The notes beneath the pieces are model-generated. The model searched no databases, was not told the DNA's origin, and saw nothing but the letters and a program-made list of their open reading frames with translations. From positions 105,974,881 to 106,038,880 of the forward strand of contig JALJCS010000001.1 of assembly GCA_023055355.1 (NCBI GenBank): DNA of 64,000 bases. The letters run 5' to 3'. Positions 37,101 through 50,923 of this stretch are shown piece after piece. Every line of letters begins with the position of its first letter. Within the stretch, counting starts at the first letter, position 1. The position numbers and the translations under genes were made by a program. The stretch comes from Agelaius tricolor. Lineage: Eukaryota > Chordata > Aves > Passeriformes > Icteridae.

Positions 37101-38739
37101 AGTCCAGCAAGATATGAACAGAACTTAGTTAGCGTATGGTAGATGCAGTCTTTACCTGATATTTTGTTTACTGAACTGGGTGGTCATAGGAAGTGACTAG
37201 GACTTATTCAAAATAACACATTTGACATGCACATGCTCATTATTCTATTTAAAACACAACACTGAATGCACTCCTGTGCATGATGATATCTTCTCATTCA
37301 AATGGTTTCTGCTACTCTGTTGATTTTAAAGTAATAGTTATTTTAACATAGAGCTGCTTCTGTTGAGAAAAAGGCTCTTCCTTGGCTGTGATGATGTGCG
37401 CCAAGCAACCTTTAGGTTTTACCTGAAATAAGATATTAGGACTTAGAGCTGTGTGTGTGCTGTCTGTGAGCACATGCATACACATGCACACATGGGCACT
37501 GGCATTGTGAAACAATGCAAACACCACAGGCGCAGGCACAGACATAGAAAGAAAATTATTCTTCTCCTGCTTATTTTCTTGGCACTTGCAGCTTGGTTAG
37601 ATGTGAGATAGATGAAACATTTGCATCTTCTATCTGCATAATGAGTTCTATACAAAATGATTGCAGCTAATGCAAAAGACAGGGTGGCATGTTTTCAGTT
37701 TTAATGGGGACACTCAGAAAACTTCCAATCTTTCTTGACATTTCTTATAGCAAAATAAATGTGGTCTAGGTTGGAGTGTCTATTATGAAAATAAGAGAAG
37801 AGCAAGTCAATTATATTTCAATGACTGAATAGCCAGGGGTCCTCATTAAAATGATCAGAAAGGCTGCAGTGTTGCTTTCTTGTATGTAGCCACTGATTAA
37901 GTTGTATAAGAATGACATGGCCTTTTTGGGAGAAAAGCAGAGTATGCCATGGTCTCTGGCCAGCCAGCCAGAAACCGTTGACACTTACAAAAGTGAGATG
38001 CGCGCTCCATCAAGAAAGGGAAGTTACTACTTATGGGGTCATGGACTCCTGATGTATTTAAAAATAGTTGTGGCTGTTTTATTGGGCACAGTCAGAGAAA
38101 GCTTTGAATTTGCACTAGGCTGTATGAAAATGCCTGCGGTATGGTGGTGATATGGTATGTTTTCCTTTCCGCTGGCTTCGATGAAGTATACATAGCTTAA
38201 CAGAATAGTACTATTATTGCAACCTCTCAGTATTTGAACCTTTAAGCAATATTTTAGTTATCAGTTCATTACTATTCATTTCTTAGAATTTAAATTCTTC
38301 TTATTTGCCAATTATTTTTTTGGTATAAAATGTTAGGAGAAAAAGGCTCAGTAATTTTTTCCCGGGAGAGACTGTATCCTGAAATGGTAAAAAAAATATT
38401 TGCTTAAACCTCCTGAGGGTTTGCAGTCTAAGGAAATACAGTATTGCCTAAGATCTGCTAATCCCAGATCAAGTGGCTGTAGAATTAAAAAAATGTATAT
38501 TTTCCCTTTCATGTTACTTAACAGACTTTATATATTTGTTTTAAAATAATGCTTCTGCAATTATATTTTATACAATTTCACCTCTTTTAATAAGGTGATT
38601 GCTATAAAGACATATATACTTCTAGTAAGGATTTCTATAAAGATATATACCTTCTGGGTTGTTTTTTTTTAAATTTGGAGAGTGCTGTAGAATGTTAACA
38701 TTTTACATTTAAGGGTGATATGAAGCAAAACAAATCTTA
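34139..38739. other. gene-free stretch
   Basis: Contains a short tandem repeat at 35136-35162, a GC/CpG-richer patch at about 36090-36370 where frames are open on both strands (86-150 codons, no domain), and a CA/TG-rich patch at 37448-37500. No exon is supported. Confidence 0.5.
35136..35162. repeat. 9-bp unit repeated three times
   Basis: CTTCCTGAC is repeated exactly three times in tandem and followed by a partial copy. Confidence 0.9.
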
Positions 38740-41110
38740 TGTGTTAATTAAGCTGTCATGGTTTAAGTTTCTTCCCCTTTAAATTGCATCACTGACAATT
38801 TCCAAAGATGAATTGATTAATAAAAGGCAACATTTAATAGTGATCTTATGTCTATTAGTACAGTGAAGTTTGAACCAATATTCATCTTCTGCCGAGCTGG
38901 AAATACACCTCAGCATTTTCCATTTTTACTATCTGATTCAAGTATACTAATGCAACAAATAAAACCAAATAAAATCTCTGCTATTTCTAACTGCAAGTAC
39001 TAGCTAATCTAAGCTTGTATTCTAAGTCAAATCACATCATACAGTGCTCTATCATGAAAAATGATGTTTCATTATAAAAGAAGACAAATAGAGTTTTATA
39101 TGTCTGCTCACATTTTGATTAAATCATTTTTAGTCTCAAGAAATCCAATAGCAGGACACACGGTAAGCTAAATACATTAACGTATCAGGTACTTAAAACT
39201 AATTGGATTTACTAAAATTAGCTAATAATGCAGCTAAATAATGATGCTCTTCATTTTCAATTCAGGAGCTCAGTAATGGACAAGGGAAACTGCAAGTGCT
39301 TGCAGTCAGCAATAAAAGAATTGGTAATTTTGCCAATTATTATGTAGCACAAGATGGCTATTTAAAAAGTTTTCATTTTTATTTACATACATGGCATCTA
39401 AGGAGGCAAAAAAGTGTCTCTGCCTTATTTACTTACAAATGCATGAGTGACTGATTCATTTCCGTATAATTTCTGTGATATTTTCAGTCTTTAAATTATT
39501 TTAAATAGAATTCACTCAGTCATTAATTTTTGCTTAGTGGATGAAGAATCTCATTGTATAAAAAGAAGTCTGCTCATTTTTCTTTTTACCAGGTAGCAAT
39601 ATGTAATAAAACGATAAAATTCATATGTCCTATTTTTTTTTTCTTTTGCAGCAGGAATAAAATTCATAAGTAGCAACCAACTGTTAAGTCTGTTTTTGTG
39701 TAAGGAGAGATACAATTATTGATGTAGTACCCTGAGTATGAACACAGCATTATGGTGCTTAATACTTGAATTTGGTTTGAAACACATAGATATCTTTTTT
39801 CCCAGCATTTTAGTGGCTGGTTTAATATATCTTTTCATCAGTATGTAGTACTGAAATTCTGTAGTGACTGAAGAAGATGAGTAGACCTATTTTTTGAATA
39901 AAACTATGAAAAATTTTGAGCAGTGGAGAGTAAAGCTTGAGATTTCTTAGGGTGCTCTGGTTTTGCTCTTAGCATATGTGAACAAATTAAAAATATTCTT
40001 CAGAGTGATCGGGGAGATATTTTTAAGAACTTTGCCATCCATCTCTAATTTACTTCCCTAAATTTATGATTTGTGTGTAATTTTTTTTTTAAACGAAAGC
40101 AAAGAATGAAAGTACTACCGGTCTTTGAATGTAATTAGCGCTATAGTCACTGCTCTCTGAAAGTGAACCAACAGCAGCAGACCATAGATGTCAGGTATGC
40201 AGGCTGCTCATCTGACTGATAAGTCCTTCCAGACTGCTTATAGTCATCTAAAAAATCACCTTGGATTTGATGTTTCTGAAGGGAAACATATTCCATAAGG
40301 AGGATATGGTTCTACTCTGTATGTAGAATTTTCAAGAGCAATTTGCCTTCTTTCAGAAGTAGAATTTCCTACATGACCTACTCAGGTCTCCACAGACATG
40401 CTTGAAAGAAAAAGAGGTTTGCAGGAAACATTTTGTGTCGTTATCTGTGTCTTTATTTAAACCTCATTTTTTCTAGCAATGTAATTCAGTGCTTGCATCA
40501 TGGGAAGTGTGGTCTATGGCTTTTACAGGTTTAAGCAAGATTAAGAGATTGAAGTTGAGAACAAGTTACTGTATGTGAATTCAAATGCAAAATATCCTCA
40601 TTAGAATAATTCACAGGAAATTCACCCCCACTGCTGTGGAATCAGAACTCGCCAAACACGGCCTAATGTCAGCAATGAACTCTACTTTAACCAGCCCTTC
40701 AACCTGTGTATCGTCAGGGTAATTGGTCTTTTAGTTGATTTGACTAACTGACAGCCAAGCCACTAATAATTACCTGTGGCAGCATTTATATATTTTTTTT
40801 CCTTTTACACTGTAGCACAACATCAATGAATATATTTTAAATATTCACAGGAGTTGAATGTTTCGATTATAATTTAAATAATTATTTATGGAAATATAAT
40901 TGCATGTCTGTGCCTACAATGGAGAGATTTTGTAATTTGATTAGAGAGAACAACAGCATATCTGCCTATCTCATTTTGTGGTTAAACTATTCATGACTTA
41001 TAATAATATATTAATTTTGTCAATTTGTTAGGGTATCATTTCAACTTTTTGACAAGCTTTCATCTTTATTTAGCTGAATTCAGGCTCAAGACAGTGCTTA
41101 CTTAATAACT
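38740..41110. promoter_or_regulatory. candidate block of conserved non-coding elements
   Basis: These 2.4 kb are AT-rich, free of recognised repeats and free of open frames over 60 codons. They carry homeodomain-like cores in clusters. Examples are 39199-39245 (ACTAATTGG, AAATTAGCTAATAATG, AAATAATGATG), 40720-40775 (GGTAATTGG, CTAATAATTACCTG) and 40865-40905 (TATAATTTAAATAATTATT). Non-coding stretches with this texture in gene deserts often prove to be conserved enhancers of developmental genes. No alignment was possible, so this is a suggestion and not a finding of conservation. Confidence 0.3.
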
Positions 41111-44100
41111 AATGCTTTATGAAGCTCTTCAAGAGCATGATATTCTCACAACCATCCACAATTTCCTTACATTGGTCTGTTGAGGCTCTTTAACATAGCA
41201 TATTTCTGTGTGAATGATACACATAAATATAAAGCATATGCATGCTTGTATGGTCTCAGCAGAGCAGAAATGTGCTTCAAAGACTTCCAAGACTCACATA
41301 TGCTGGAGAACTTATTTCTGAGGTAAGCTAGAGACAAGGACCCACCAAAACCTGAATTAACACTGTCCTGTGTTCCTGTTCTGCAAAATACTGTGTTGGG
41401 CACTGTGTTTTGTTCATTACTAAGAAGATGTATTTGCTTGTAGACATTATTATGGAATGTATTTTAGTGATGCATGAATAGAAAAAAATAGACTGGGTAA
41501 AAACAAGCAATGTTTTAAAATTTAAACTATTTAAAATTACTTAAATTTCCAAATATTATGTTTCAGTTATGGAACTGGAGATAGTAAATTTTAAATATAA
41601 TATTTTCATTTCTGAAATATTTTTAGTATGTCTATTTATCTCTCAGGCTACCTATAATTTGCCTTCTACTGGAAAAAGGGCATATATTTTTCCTGTACAC
41701 CTTTGTGTTACCCTTCTATTCTAATTTTCCTATTTTTAGAACTAGTGAAATGTGATATTGGATCATTACTTGTTTTCCATATCTGAATAAAATGTCAAAC
41801 TACTTATTTCCTAAGACTGGTTAACAAGTGGTAAAAATGTTTATAATTCCATGGTATAGCTAAACAAATTGCCAATATCTTAAATATTTTAGTGTTTAAA
41901 AATATTCTCTGAAGTTTCTTTTCAGCAGTATTTTGTTACTCCTGAGAGTATGTTGTTATATTTTAATTACAAATATTGATTAGTTCATGATATTAAAAAG
42001 TGAAATTTTGTTGAAAAGTTTAATTAGATATTTAGAATAAATTAGGAAAATTAGTTACCATATATTTTAGTGTTATGTGGAAATATTTAAAAAAATATTT
42101 GACTGAAAAAACATAGGTACTTTATCTTGGAGATATTTCAAGATCTAAGATGAAGACTGTTAAAACTGTTCCAGTTACTGAAAACAGCAACTGAAAATAT
42201 ATTTAATATGCACAAGTGTGCATACATTGCTTCAGTGTTTCGTTTGATGTATAATCATTCTTTTTTATGTACTAATATTTATTTATTCAAAGTCAGAGAA
42301 ATGCTGCTATTGAATAAGTATAATTCAGGCATAAAAGCTTTTTTTTCCTATCAATGTATTTCAAAAGAAGCCTGATTACACTGTCCTTTTAATAAATATT
42401 TCCAAAACTTTCTTGAACTATAAAACTTTAAATGAAGACAATTAATTTCAACTATATGATAGCTTTAGTATAGGAGAAGTTGTGTATGTTTTATTTGGTT
42501 AATCTATTTGATTGGCCCAGCCTGTCATTACAAAGTTTCTGAGGGTAAGTTATAAAATATCTTCTAACATGTCTAAATTTAAGAGGTCTGTGATTTTCCC
42601 ATTAATTTCAGAGCATTCTTTCAAAAATATTAATAAATTAGGTATATTTTACAGATTTTTATAGAAGAGAAAGTTATTTAATCTTTCAGTGTTTTCAAAG
42701 AACAATTCATTATAAACTTACATCTTATCCCAATGAACTTATATTAGAGTAAAATGGCAAAGTTATAGTTCAGTTACCTAGATAGGAAATGAAATAAAAG
42801 CATTATCTTTTCAGTATATCCACATTCCAGTGATAAATAATTTTAACTAGATGTATAAAGAGAGTAAATCCAGACACATCATAACTATAATATCATATAC
42901 TAATTTTTGTGTATTGTCTCATTGTCCCTGAAACATGCATTACCAACTCTAAAAGTATAAATTACACCTTAGATACTCAGAAGGTCAAAAATTAGAATTA
43001 GTCATGAAATATGTTGGTGTTTTCAAATAACTACTGCAAATGTGATTTTTAAATAAGAAACAACAAAAATGCCTTACTGCCAATGGTATTTGACTTTTTA
43101 TTATCCACTCAGAAGAAAACCCCAAGATAGCTGTTGGCTGAGCAGAGACCATTATAGTAAAATTAAATTCAAGTGTATGATGTAAAAATAAGAGAATCTT
43201 TAAAATAAAATTCAGGTAACTCACCTGGGTTTGTTAAAAGTAAGCATATGTTTGCAGGTCTATTGTTGACATTACTGAATAATTCTAATAGTTTTCAATT
43301 AAAGTCAGAAATAGAGCTTGTGCAAGCAGCATGTTCAAAGCCATTTGCAAAGGTTATTTAGAGTGTTTTGTACACTGAATGGTGGGTGGAAATGGGCTAA
43401 GAAATGCTTAGTGAAATATCAAATAGGTAAATTTGTTTTTCAGTTATTACTGTTGGGCTTTTTACATATAAGTAGTTACTTACCTTCAACACAGAGCCCT
43501 GCTGTTTTCCTGGGATTCCTGCTAGCAAGACCAAAATGTGGATTATGATACTTAATGTGTAGGTTAATTACTTCAGGTTTCAACCCCCAAAACATTTATC
43601 AGTCTATTCCTTCATTTCAGTTCCTGTAATTCTGCATGGGTCAATCTGCCAGCCACATATGCATTTCAATTTATCTGCCATTCTTCAGCTGCTTACCTAA
43701 ACACCTGGTACTCATGCAAAATCAAAAAATATTCCAGTTTCCACATTTGCCAGGATTCACAGAAAAGTACTTCACTTGTAAATAGTATTCTTTTCTAATT
43801 TCCCAGTACAGAGGACTTTATAAAGTCAGTGTCTATTTATGGATACTAAAATCTCTACCCCTGCCATGGTTCTATTTCACTGTAATTCATTGGAAAGCTT
43901 CCTCATATCACCTTTAAAACAAAATATAGAGTTTGAGTAATAGATCTTGAGTATGAATAGATTTGAGCTGTTGGATGAATGGACAAAACAAGAGTGAAGT
44001 GATTAAAGGAGTCCCTGGCAAAGAACAGCTGTGAAACTTATCTCAAGACAGTATGCAGCTCATATTTGTTGGTGCCTTAATTAAAAAAAGTGCAGCAGCA

Positions 44101-47100
44101 AAATGTAATGCCCATACTGTACATTACATACTTCAGTCTTACAAACCTTTATTTGGCAAAGTGAGGCTCAGTAGGAAAATAAGTGTCTAAGGAACCCTAA
44201 AGTGTTTGGCTATAATTTGGACTAAGAAGGAGATAAGGATCTCTGCTTCAAAAAACCCAAACCAACCCTTTAACCAATGTTTTGGAACTTATTTCAATTT
44301 AAAAATCTTTTCTGACAGGAGTTCAAGGCTGGAAGCAAGAAAATGAACTCCAGAATAATATTTTTTGTTGGAGATTTTCCTGTTACATGAAATTCTGTTG
44401 CTTTAATTAGTTAACTATTGAGTTGACTGATTATTTTCTTTTTTCAAGAATATATGTTGTGCACCTGAAAAACAACACATATTTAAGAAAACTGTCTTGA
44501 CAAATCAGCTACTTTCATGTCATATAGGAATTTCTAAACAGCTTGGATTGTAAAGGCCTTTGTAAGCAACTGAAGCTTTCAGAAATGAAGAATCAAAGAG
44601 ATGTTTGGTGATAGTTTCTGATTAATGTTATTTAAAAATAAAGAAATTCATATAGAATGGCAATAAACCAGAGGAAATGTCTCAGCTGTAATGTCTCAGG
44701 CTACTGAATTGGCTGATTATGACAGTGAATTTGGGTGTGGTAGGAATGCCATTTCTGATCCTCTGAACAATGTCCCTGTTCAAGGTCAGCTGGAAAACTC
44801 CTTGCCCATGTCTCAGCTCCCAGAGCTTGGTAGCTGTGGCTGACAGGCAATTTCCACCCTGCTAATGACCTGGTGAGAGCAGGTGGTCACACACCAGCTC
44901 TAGGCCCCTGTCTCTTCCCTCTGAACATCCCTACCCACAGATTTCTGTAGGGATCTGTATTGCCCTGCCTCCACTACCTCAGGAAAAGCAGGAATCATGA
45001 TGCAGTTCCCAACTGCAGCAGGTAACCTGCACAATTCTTTCATCACCAGTGCAGCTGCTGTCACTAGCATGAGGACATTGTGTCTGTAAGAAAGCAATTC
45101 CTGAACAGAAAACACCTGGGTCAGCTGGGCTCAAGAGCAATGGAGATCTGCTTCTCTTTATGGTTAATAAAGAAAGACATTCTGAAGAATAAACTACATA
45201 GCTATGCCACACTCTCACCTTTTTATTTTTCCTTTTCCTTCCCTTTAAAATATGCTGATTATCAGGCTTTTATGAAGGCTGTTTGATATTTTGCTAAACA
45301 TAACCAAATAAAAATGGGCAAATTCTGTAAAAGAATGTGGGAGCATCTGTGTTTCTCTAGTTAGTGTCCTGTTTATGAGAGTAACAACAGAGGGGGTGGG
45401 AAGAATGTAATGCTTCTCAGGGGTAATGCTTCTCCCAAAATTTTATTTTCCCTCAAGAAGCAATTGAAAACCATATTTTTATTTAATTTTTTTTTTTAAT
45501 CCTATCTGCAGGCTAGGAAACATAATGTTTTCTTCTCCAATTTAGATGTAGCAATGCCTGTCATTGCAAGGCCAGATTGTTTTGGTTGACTGCACCAGCA
45601 GCTGAATGGGAAGACAAGCCACACATTTCAGAGAGGCCAGAAGTGTCTGCCTGCCTAAGACTGGGGGGAAACTCTGCATGAGAGTGTCCACTGCCTTCCA
45701 TATCTGATGTAGATGTTGAAACCTTTGGTGCATGTGGCCAGTGAATTAATTGAGCTCTGAACACCCAATAGTGTTGGATGGATCCAGCATGGCCAAGGAG
45801 GTGCTGTGAAAATTACTGAACTCTTGGCAGCTTCAAACCTCCTGCCAAGGATTGTGCAACTCACTGTTTGAGCTGTCAGTCTGCAGTGTGTGTCTTAGCC
45901 TGGCAGCCTCTCAGAGCACAAAAATTCTCCACTGGGTCAGAGCAAAGATCCATTTACCATAGTTCTTTTCAGTTGTAATTGATCTGGTTAAGAGGGTGAG
46001 GAAATAGGGTACAGTGTTATTGTCCCATGGAATTCTTCATTCTTCAGTGGTTTGTAGTTCAGAGAGTGCCAGAAACCCAGAAATAACATTTAAGAATAAA
46101 TCACAAATGACTCCAAATAGATTTGATTGATGGATTTATTTTTCTAAATTGCTAAATTGCATCTTGCAGCAGGGATTTCCATAGCTTTAGCTTTCATTTT
46201 GTAAAGACCTTTTTGTTTTGAATTTGCTAGCTCTGATTTTTTGTGATGTTTTTGAATTGAAAAAGGTAAACCCCCACTGTTCCCAATTGACTTAGATTGA
46301 TCAGTAATTGACTGATACTTTTTTACCCTTCAGTAATTTATCTTTTAATTTTCTCTTTTGGAATCTGTGGAGCCTTAGTTCAGTTTTTCCTCACAGAGAA
46401 GCTGTGACATTTGGTTGCTTGTTGTCTTTTGATCCATCTATTTGTTTGATTTTCTCTGTACCTTTACCAGTCCTTGTACACTCTTTTTCTACCTGGGACA
46501 ACAGCACAGAATCCATTAATGATGTGAATAATTAATTTATAAATTGGTTGAATAATCTCTCTGTTTTCTAATCCTTTCTTATTAATTCAATTTTTCAGAT
46601 TAATTTTTTCATTTCTACTTAGCATTAAGCATTTTTTTGTTTTGGACAGAACTATTTGTTATAATCATTTTCTAAGAGGTACAGCTCAAATTTGCAAAAA
46701 ACATAAAACATTTCCTAACGTAATTAGGAATTTCAAGTTTATGGAAGCAGAGGACACAGAACATTTCACTGTATTATTGTTCAAAACAATAATACGGGAT
46801 AATTCCTTGGTAAGAATTCCACTGTGGTGAGTTATGACTTGATGAGCTGGTAATGATAAACACTGGTTAAAATAAAATACTTTTGAATCCTTGTTCACAG
46901 GATGAAACAATTCACACATGGCAAGGCCACCAGAACATGATGTGCAGATTTGGTAATAACTTTTGCAGCTGTTTGTCACAGTGTTTAATAACCATTAATG
47001 CACCTGCAGAAGCTGACCCTAAGCTGGAAGATTAAGACAGTTTCTTAAAAACTTTAAAAGTTGCTTTTTTAACCTAGTAAAGGAAAGGTATGCCTACACA

Positions 47101-50100
47101 GTTGGAAGGGATGAAATTTGCCACCTGTGATAAAAGTTCTGTGTTGAGCCTTCAAGATTTGCATTTCTGGAATTTTACTAAGTTCAATTCTTTTGCATTT
47201 TCTGTGGCTATGGGAAACATTAAGAGTCACATGTAGTAACAAAAGGAATATTTTAATCTTTATTAAACTATGCATGACAGAGCAAAGCGATTTATGTTGT
47301 GTATGGTCTAAAAAAATTCTGGAACTCATTTACACTGTAAGTGGCATAAATTCCTATTAAAAGGGGATACTGTAGATGAATAAAAAGTTGTTGACTTGAC
47401 CTGTGTAGTACATCCCTATGGAAGGAAGGCAAATAAAGAAATTGCTAGTGTGGAATTTAGATAATTTCTAAATTGCAGTGTACATTTGCCCGGAAACCCC
47501 TGGTTTTCAAAATGTGTTTCATGATAGTCTAAAAGAACTTTTCCTCTTCAAACTATATACAAGGATGAAATGATCTTCTGCCTGATTGCTTGAAGATCTT
47601 TGTTCATCAGGTTTCCTCAGCTTGTTAGGTCTGCATGCCAATATTTTGATTGAAACCCTGGATATTTTTATTCCACTAGGTTATTTAGATGGTATAAAAG
47701 AGTGTCAATGATCTCTTACTTTTTACATTGCTCCTATAAGAATTTACTTTTAGTAATGTGCAAGGATGAGTATTTTAAATGAACTCAGTATTTATAAAAA
47801 TATAGTATTGTTTGAATAACCTGAGCTCTAAATTTCTAAAAGCAGTTTATTTTCTTGCTCCTATCTGGACAATAACTTTTTATTAGTTTTGATATTGAAA
47901 AATATTTTGGAAGCTATTTATTTTCAGAAATATTTCCTCTTCCTCTTATTATTTTTAAAATTCTTCAGTACTGTCTGATTACTCCTTATGCTCAGAAAGA
48001 CATAATATACCAAAGAGACAAAAAAGCCTCCCTGGACCAGTAAACTTATTTCAGGGAAATTCAGACTACAAAACCAAGTTATTTTCAATGCTTCCCTCTT
48101 CTCTGAAGCTTTCTTAAACATCCAGGTAATGCTGACTTTGCATCAACTATTCAATTGATTTCTGTTACAGATGAGTATTATTTCCTTAATATTTAGCATA
48201 AGTTCTTGCTCTTGCTTTGAGACAACAATATGAAAGACAGTGTTCCAGACCTTGTCTTCTCATAAGAAATGAGGAAGCAAGTTGTTTGAAGGAGGAGGAT
48301 ATTAAGAAAAGAAAAGTGTACAAAACTTGAGGGCTCTTGGTAAGCTTTAGGAAAAACTGAAGTTCTATGTCTGCAGCAATATTTTTCTTGACTTCTTGGA
48401 AACTTTATTCTCTCAAGGAATGAATAAGATGCAATTACACAGAAATTCTGTTCAGTATATCTTTAATGATTAACAAATTTGTGACTCTTTTTTAAAGTGC
48501 AAAGTGGTCAGTCTATTATACCAGGCTGCAGACATATCACTTTAATGATATCTTTAGACTTTGGAAAAAAAATTACACAGCAGAAGGATGACACATACGG
48601 AGCTGATCACAGAACAGTGGTTCAGTAAAGTCAGGACCACATGATCTGCCAGAAGCTGACCTCATTTCTGAATGCTTTTAAATTATATGAGTAGTCTTGA
48701 AAGGAATTTGGAAAAATAGCTATATGCATATTCAATTTCTGTTGCCTTTTATTTTCTACATGCTTTATATTTTTACTGATTCCATTTTTTTTCTTAAATG
48801 AACTGCCATGCATTATATTTTAGAACCATCAGTTGCAATTGTTGGTCTTTAGACGATGTGAGCTACTGTTAAATCACACTTCTGTTGTGTCCATAATGTC
48901 ATCATGTAAACAATAACTCTTAGATCTATTAGTATAGTGAGCAAGACATCTCCATTTAAAAATAAAATAAAATTTACTGCTTGTGTATTTACATTTTCTG
49001 AGGAAGGAGGAACAACTATCTTCTCACTAGTTTATGAGTTTCCTCTTTTCTACTGTGAAATCCAAACAGCCATAACACACAGCCATGATTAAAGAATATT
49101 CAGGGTTCAAGTGGAATCTGTGTCCTGCTCCTTCTAAGTTTAGATTAAAAAACACAGCTGCAGGAAGGGGCTTTTCTACCTTTGGGCTATTCAGCAAACC
49201 TTTGTTATTTCAATAGCAACACACTATGACTTTAAAGAAAAGATTCAAAACCCTAAATGAAGGAAATACTTGCCTAGAACAGCTCTCAGCTGACTTTGGC
49301 ATGTCAGATTGCTTGGTTCTTGTCTTAGTGTTTTGAAGAGCGTTTCTGGATGAAGCAGAGCCCAAGTCACTGGCATTGAATCAAAGCACAAAGGAGAGGA
49401 GCTGCACCTCTTCTCACTGCCCTGCCTTCCCCATTGTGCCTGCAGCCCCAGCCCAGCACCCACTGTGCTCCCAGCAAAATCCAAAACATCCACATTTACA
49501 CCAGTCTCTCCTTCACTCTCTTTTGCATGGTTTGCTTGCCACCAGAAAAGGAACAAAGGGGGGAAAGACACACTCTCATGTGGATGCTGCCTTTACCTGC
49601 TGACCTCAGGGAGAGTTTCCTAATGCTGCCATGAGCCCCTTTCCTATTGATCCAGCTGCACTGCCAGGCAATGCTAAAAAGCAGATTAAATCTTAATGTC
49701 ATACCTAGATTAGAAAAATTGACAAATTGCAACTCCCAAATATGGGTAAGGCTGAGGCCTTTGCTAGGATTCCATCTCATTCAATACTTTGGAGAGGAAT
49801 GGTAGAAAACAAAATTCATTTGAGATCTTCAGGAGTGTTTAAGTGCATTAGAAACAGTGGTAGAATTAAAGGTTATTATAATCTCTGCTTCTCATTTCAC
49901 TCTCCTACCTTGAAGGTCCAGACTGGCATTTTGTACAACCTGCTGGAGGCAGATGCTAGTGTTGACCTGGAACGCAAACAGCCCAACTTTTTTCATGGTT
50001 TAACAAATAAGGAAAAAACACTTGAGAAAAATTAAAAGCAGTCATGAAAATTCACATTTCTCTAGTCAACACAAACAGCTTTTTTCTTTTATCCTTTATG

Positions 50101-50386
50101 ATTGTGTCTTTGCAAGTACTTACACCTACTTGCAGACATTTTTTTGGTATATGGTGGGAACAGCTGGCACTAGCAAAAGCCTAAATGAATGATTAAATAA
50201 TTAAATACTTTTAAAAGATAAAGAACTGACTGGGGTTAATGGCATGTCTGGAAAAGGAGTCTTTCCATGTTGTGCCCTGCCATTCTAAATTGCTGGTTTT
50301 TGCTTCTACCTTCTTGCAGCTTCAGTTCAGACAAACATATTTCTGTGCCACCACAACTGTTTAGTGAATTATTTCTAATTCCCCCT
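41111..50386. other. long gene-free AT-rich stretch
   Basis: No gene, RNA or repeat family is recognised in about 9 kb. GC-richer islands at 44750-45080 and 49260-49620 hold open frames of up to 108 codons without domains. AT content is very high at 41500-43000. Confidence 0.5.
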
Positions 50387-50923
50387 TGTACTGGTTTTGG
50401 CTGGGATAAAGTTAATTTTCCTTACAGCACTTCTAACAGGGCCATGTTTTGCATAGGGTTGGGGTCTTCTCTGTTTCTCCAGCTGTCCTGACAGTGAGTA
50501 GGCTGGGGAGGGAACATAGTTGGGAGAGCTGGCCCCAGCTGATCAAAGGGACATTCCATCCAGCATGGTGTCATGCTCAGCATAAACAGCTGGGGGAAGA
50601 AGGAGGATGAGAGGGACTTTCATAGCGCTGGTGTTTGTCTCTCCAAGTCTAGAAGGAAGCTAGGTGATCTTGAAAATCCCTTCCAACACAAACCATTCTA
50701 TGATTCTGTGATTACATGTGATGGAGATCCTGATTTCCTGGGGATGGCTGAATGAATTCCTTGTTTTTCTTTGCTTGCATATGTGGCTTTTGCTTTACCT
50801 GTTAAACTGTCTTTATGTCAACCCATGATTTTTCTCACCTTTACACTTTTGATGCTCTCCCCCATCCCACTGCAGCAAGCAGCTGTCTGAGGCAGATTTT
50901 CCAGGTGGGGTTAGACCACAATA
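50387..50923 (+). mobile_element. solo LTR, avian ERVL type
   Basis: The element starts TGTACTGGTTTTGGCTGGGA, continues with TAAAGTTAATTTTCCTTACA, TGGTGTCATGCTCAGCATAA, GCTTTTGCTTTACCTGTTAA and CTGTCTTTATGTCAACCCAT, and ends GGGGTTAGACCACAATA. I recognise this order from a widespread avian ERVL LTR family (from memory, not from a search). No internal retroviral sequence follows on either side, so recombination has left a solo LTR. The flanks CCCCT (50382-50386) and CCTCT (50924-50928) could be a decayed 5-bp target-site duplication. A CR1 tail interrupts it at about 50650-50712. Open frames across 50267-51051 are by-products. Confidence 0.8.
50650..50712 (+). mobile_element. short CR1 tail nested in the ERVL LTR
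   Basis: The block AGGTGATCTTGAAAATCCC, TTCCAACACAAACCATTC and TATGATTCTGTGATT is the extreme 3' end of a CR1 element. LTR sequence lies on both sides (GTTTGTCTCTCCAAG before, ACATGTGATGGAGAT after). CR1 copies are commonly truncated to such short tails. The nesting shows that the LTR is older than this CR1 insertion. Confidence 0.75.

Noticed and set aside
44750..45080. GC-richer island with frames of 71-79 codons
   Set aside because: No domain and no splice context; probably ordinary isochore fluctuation.
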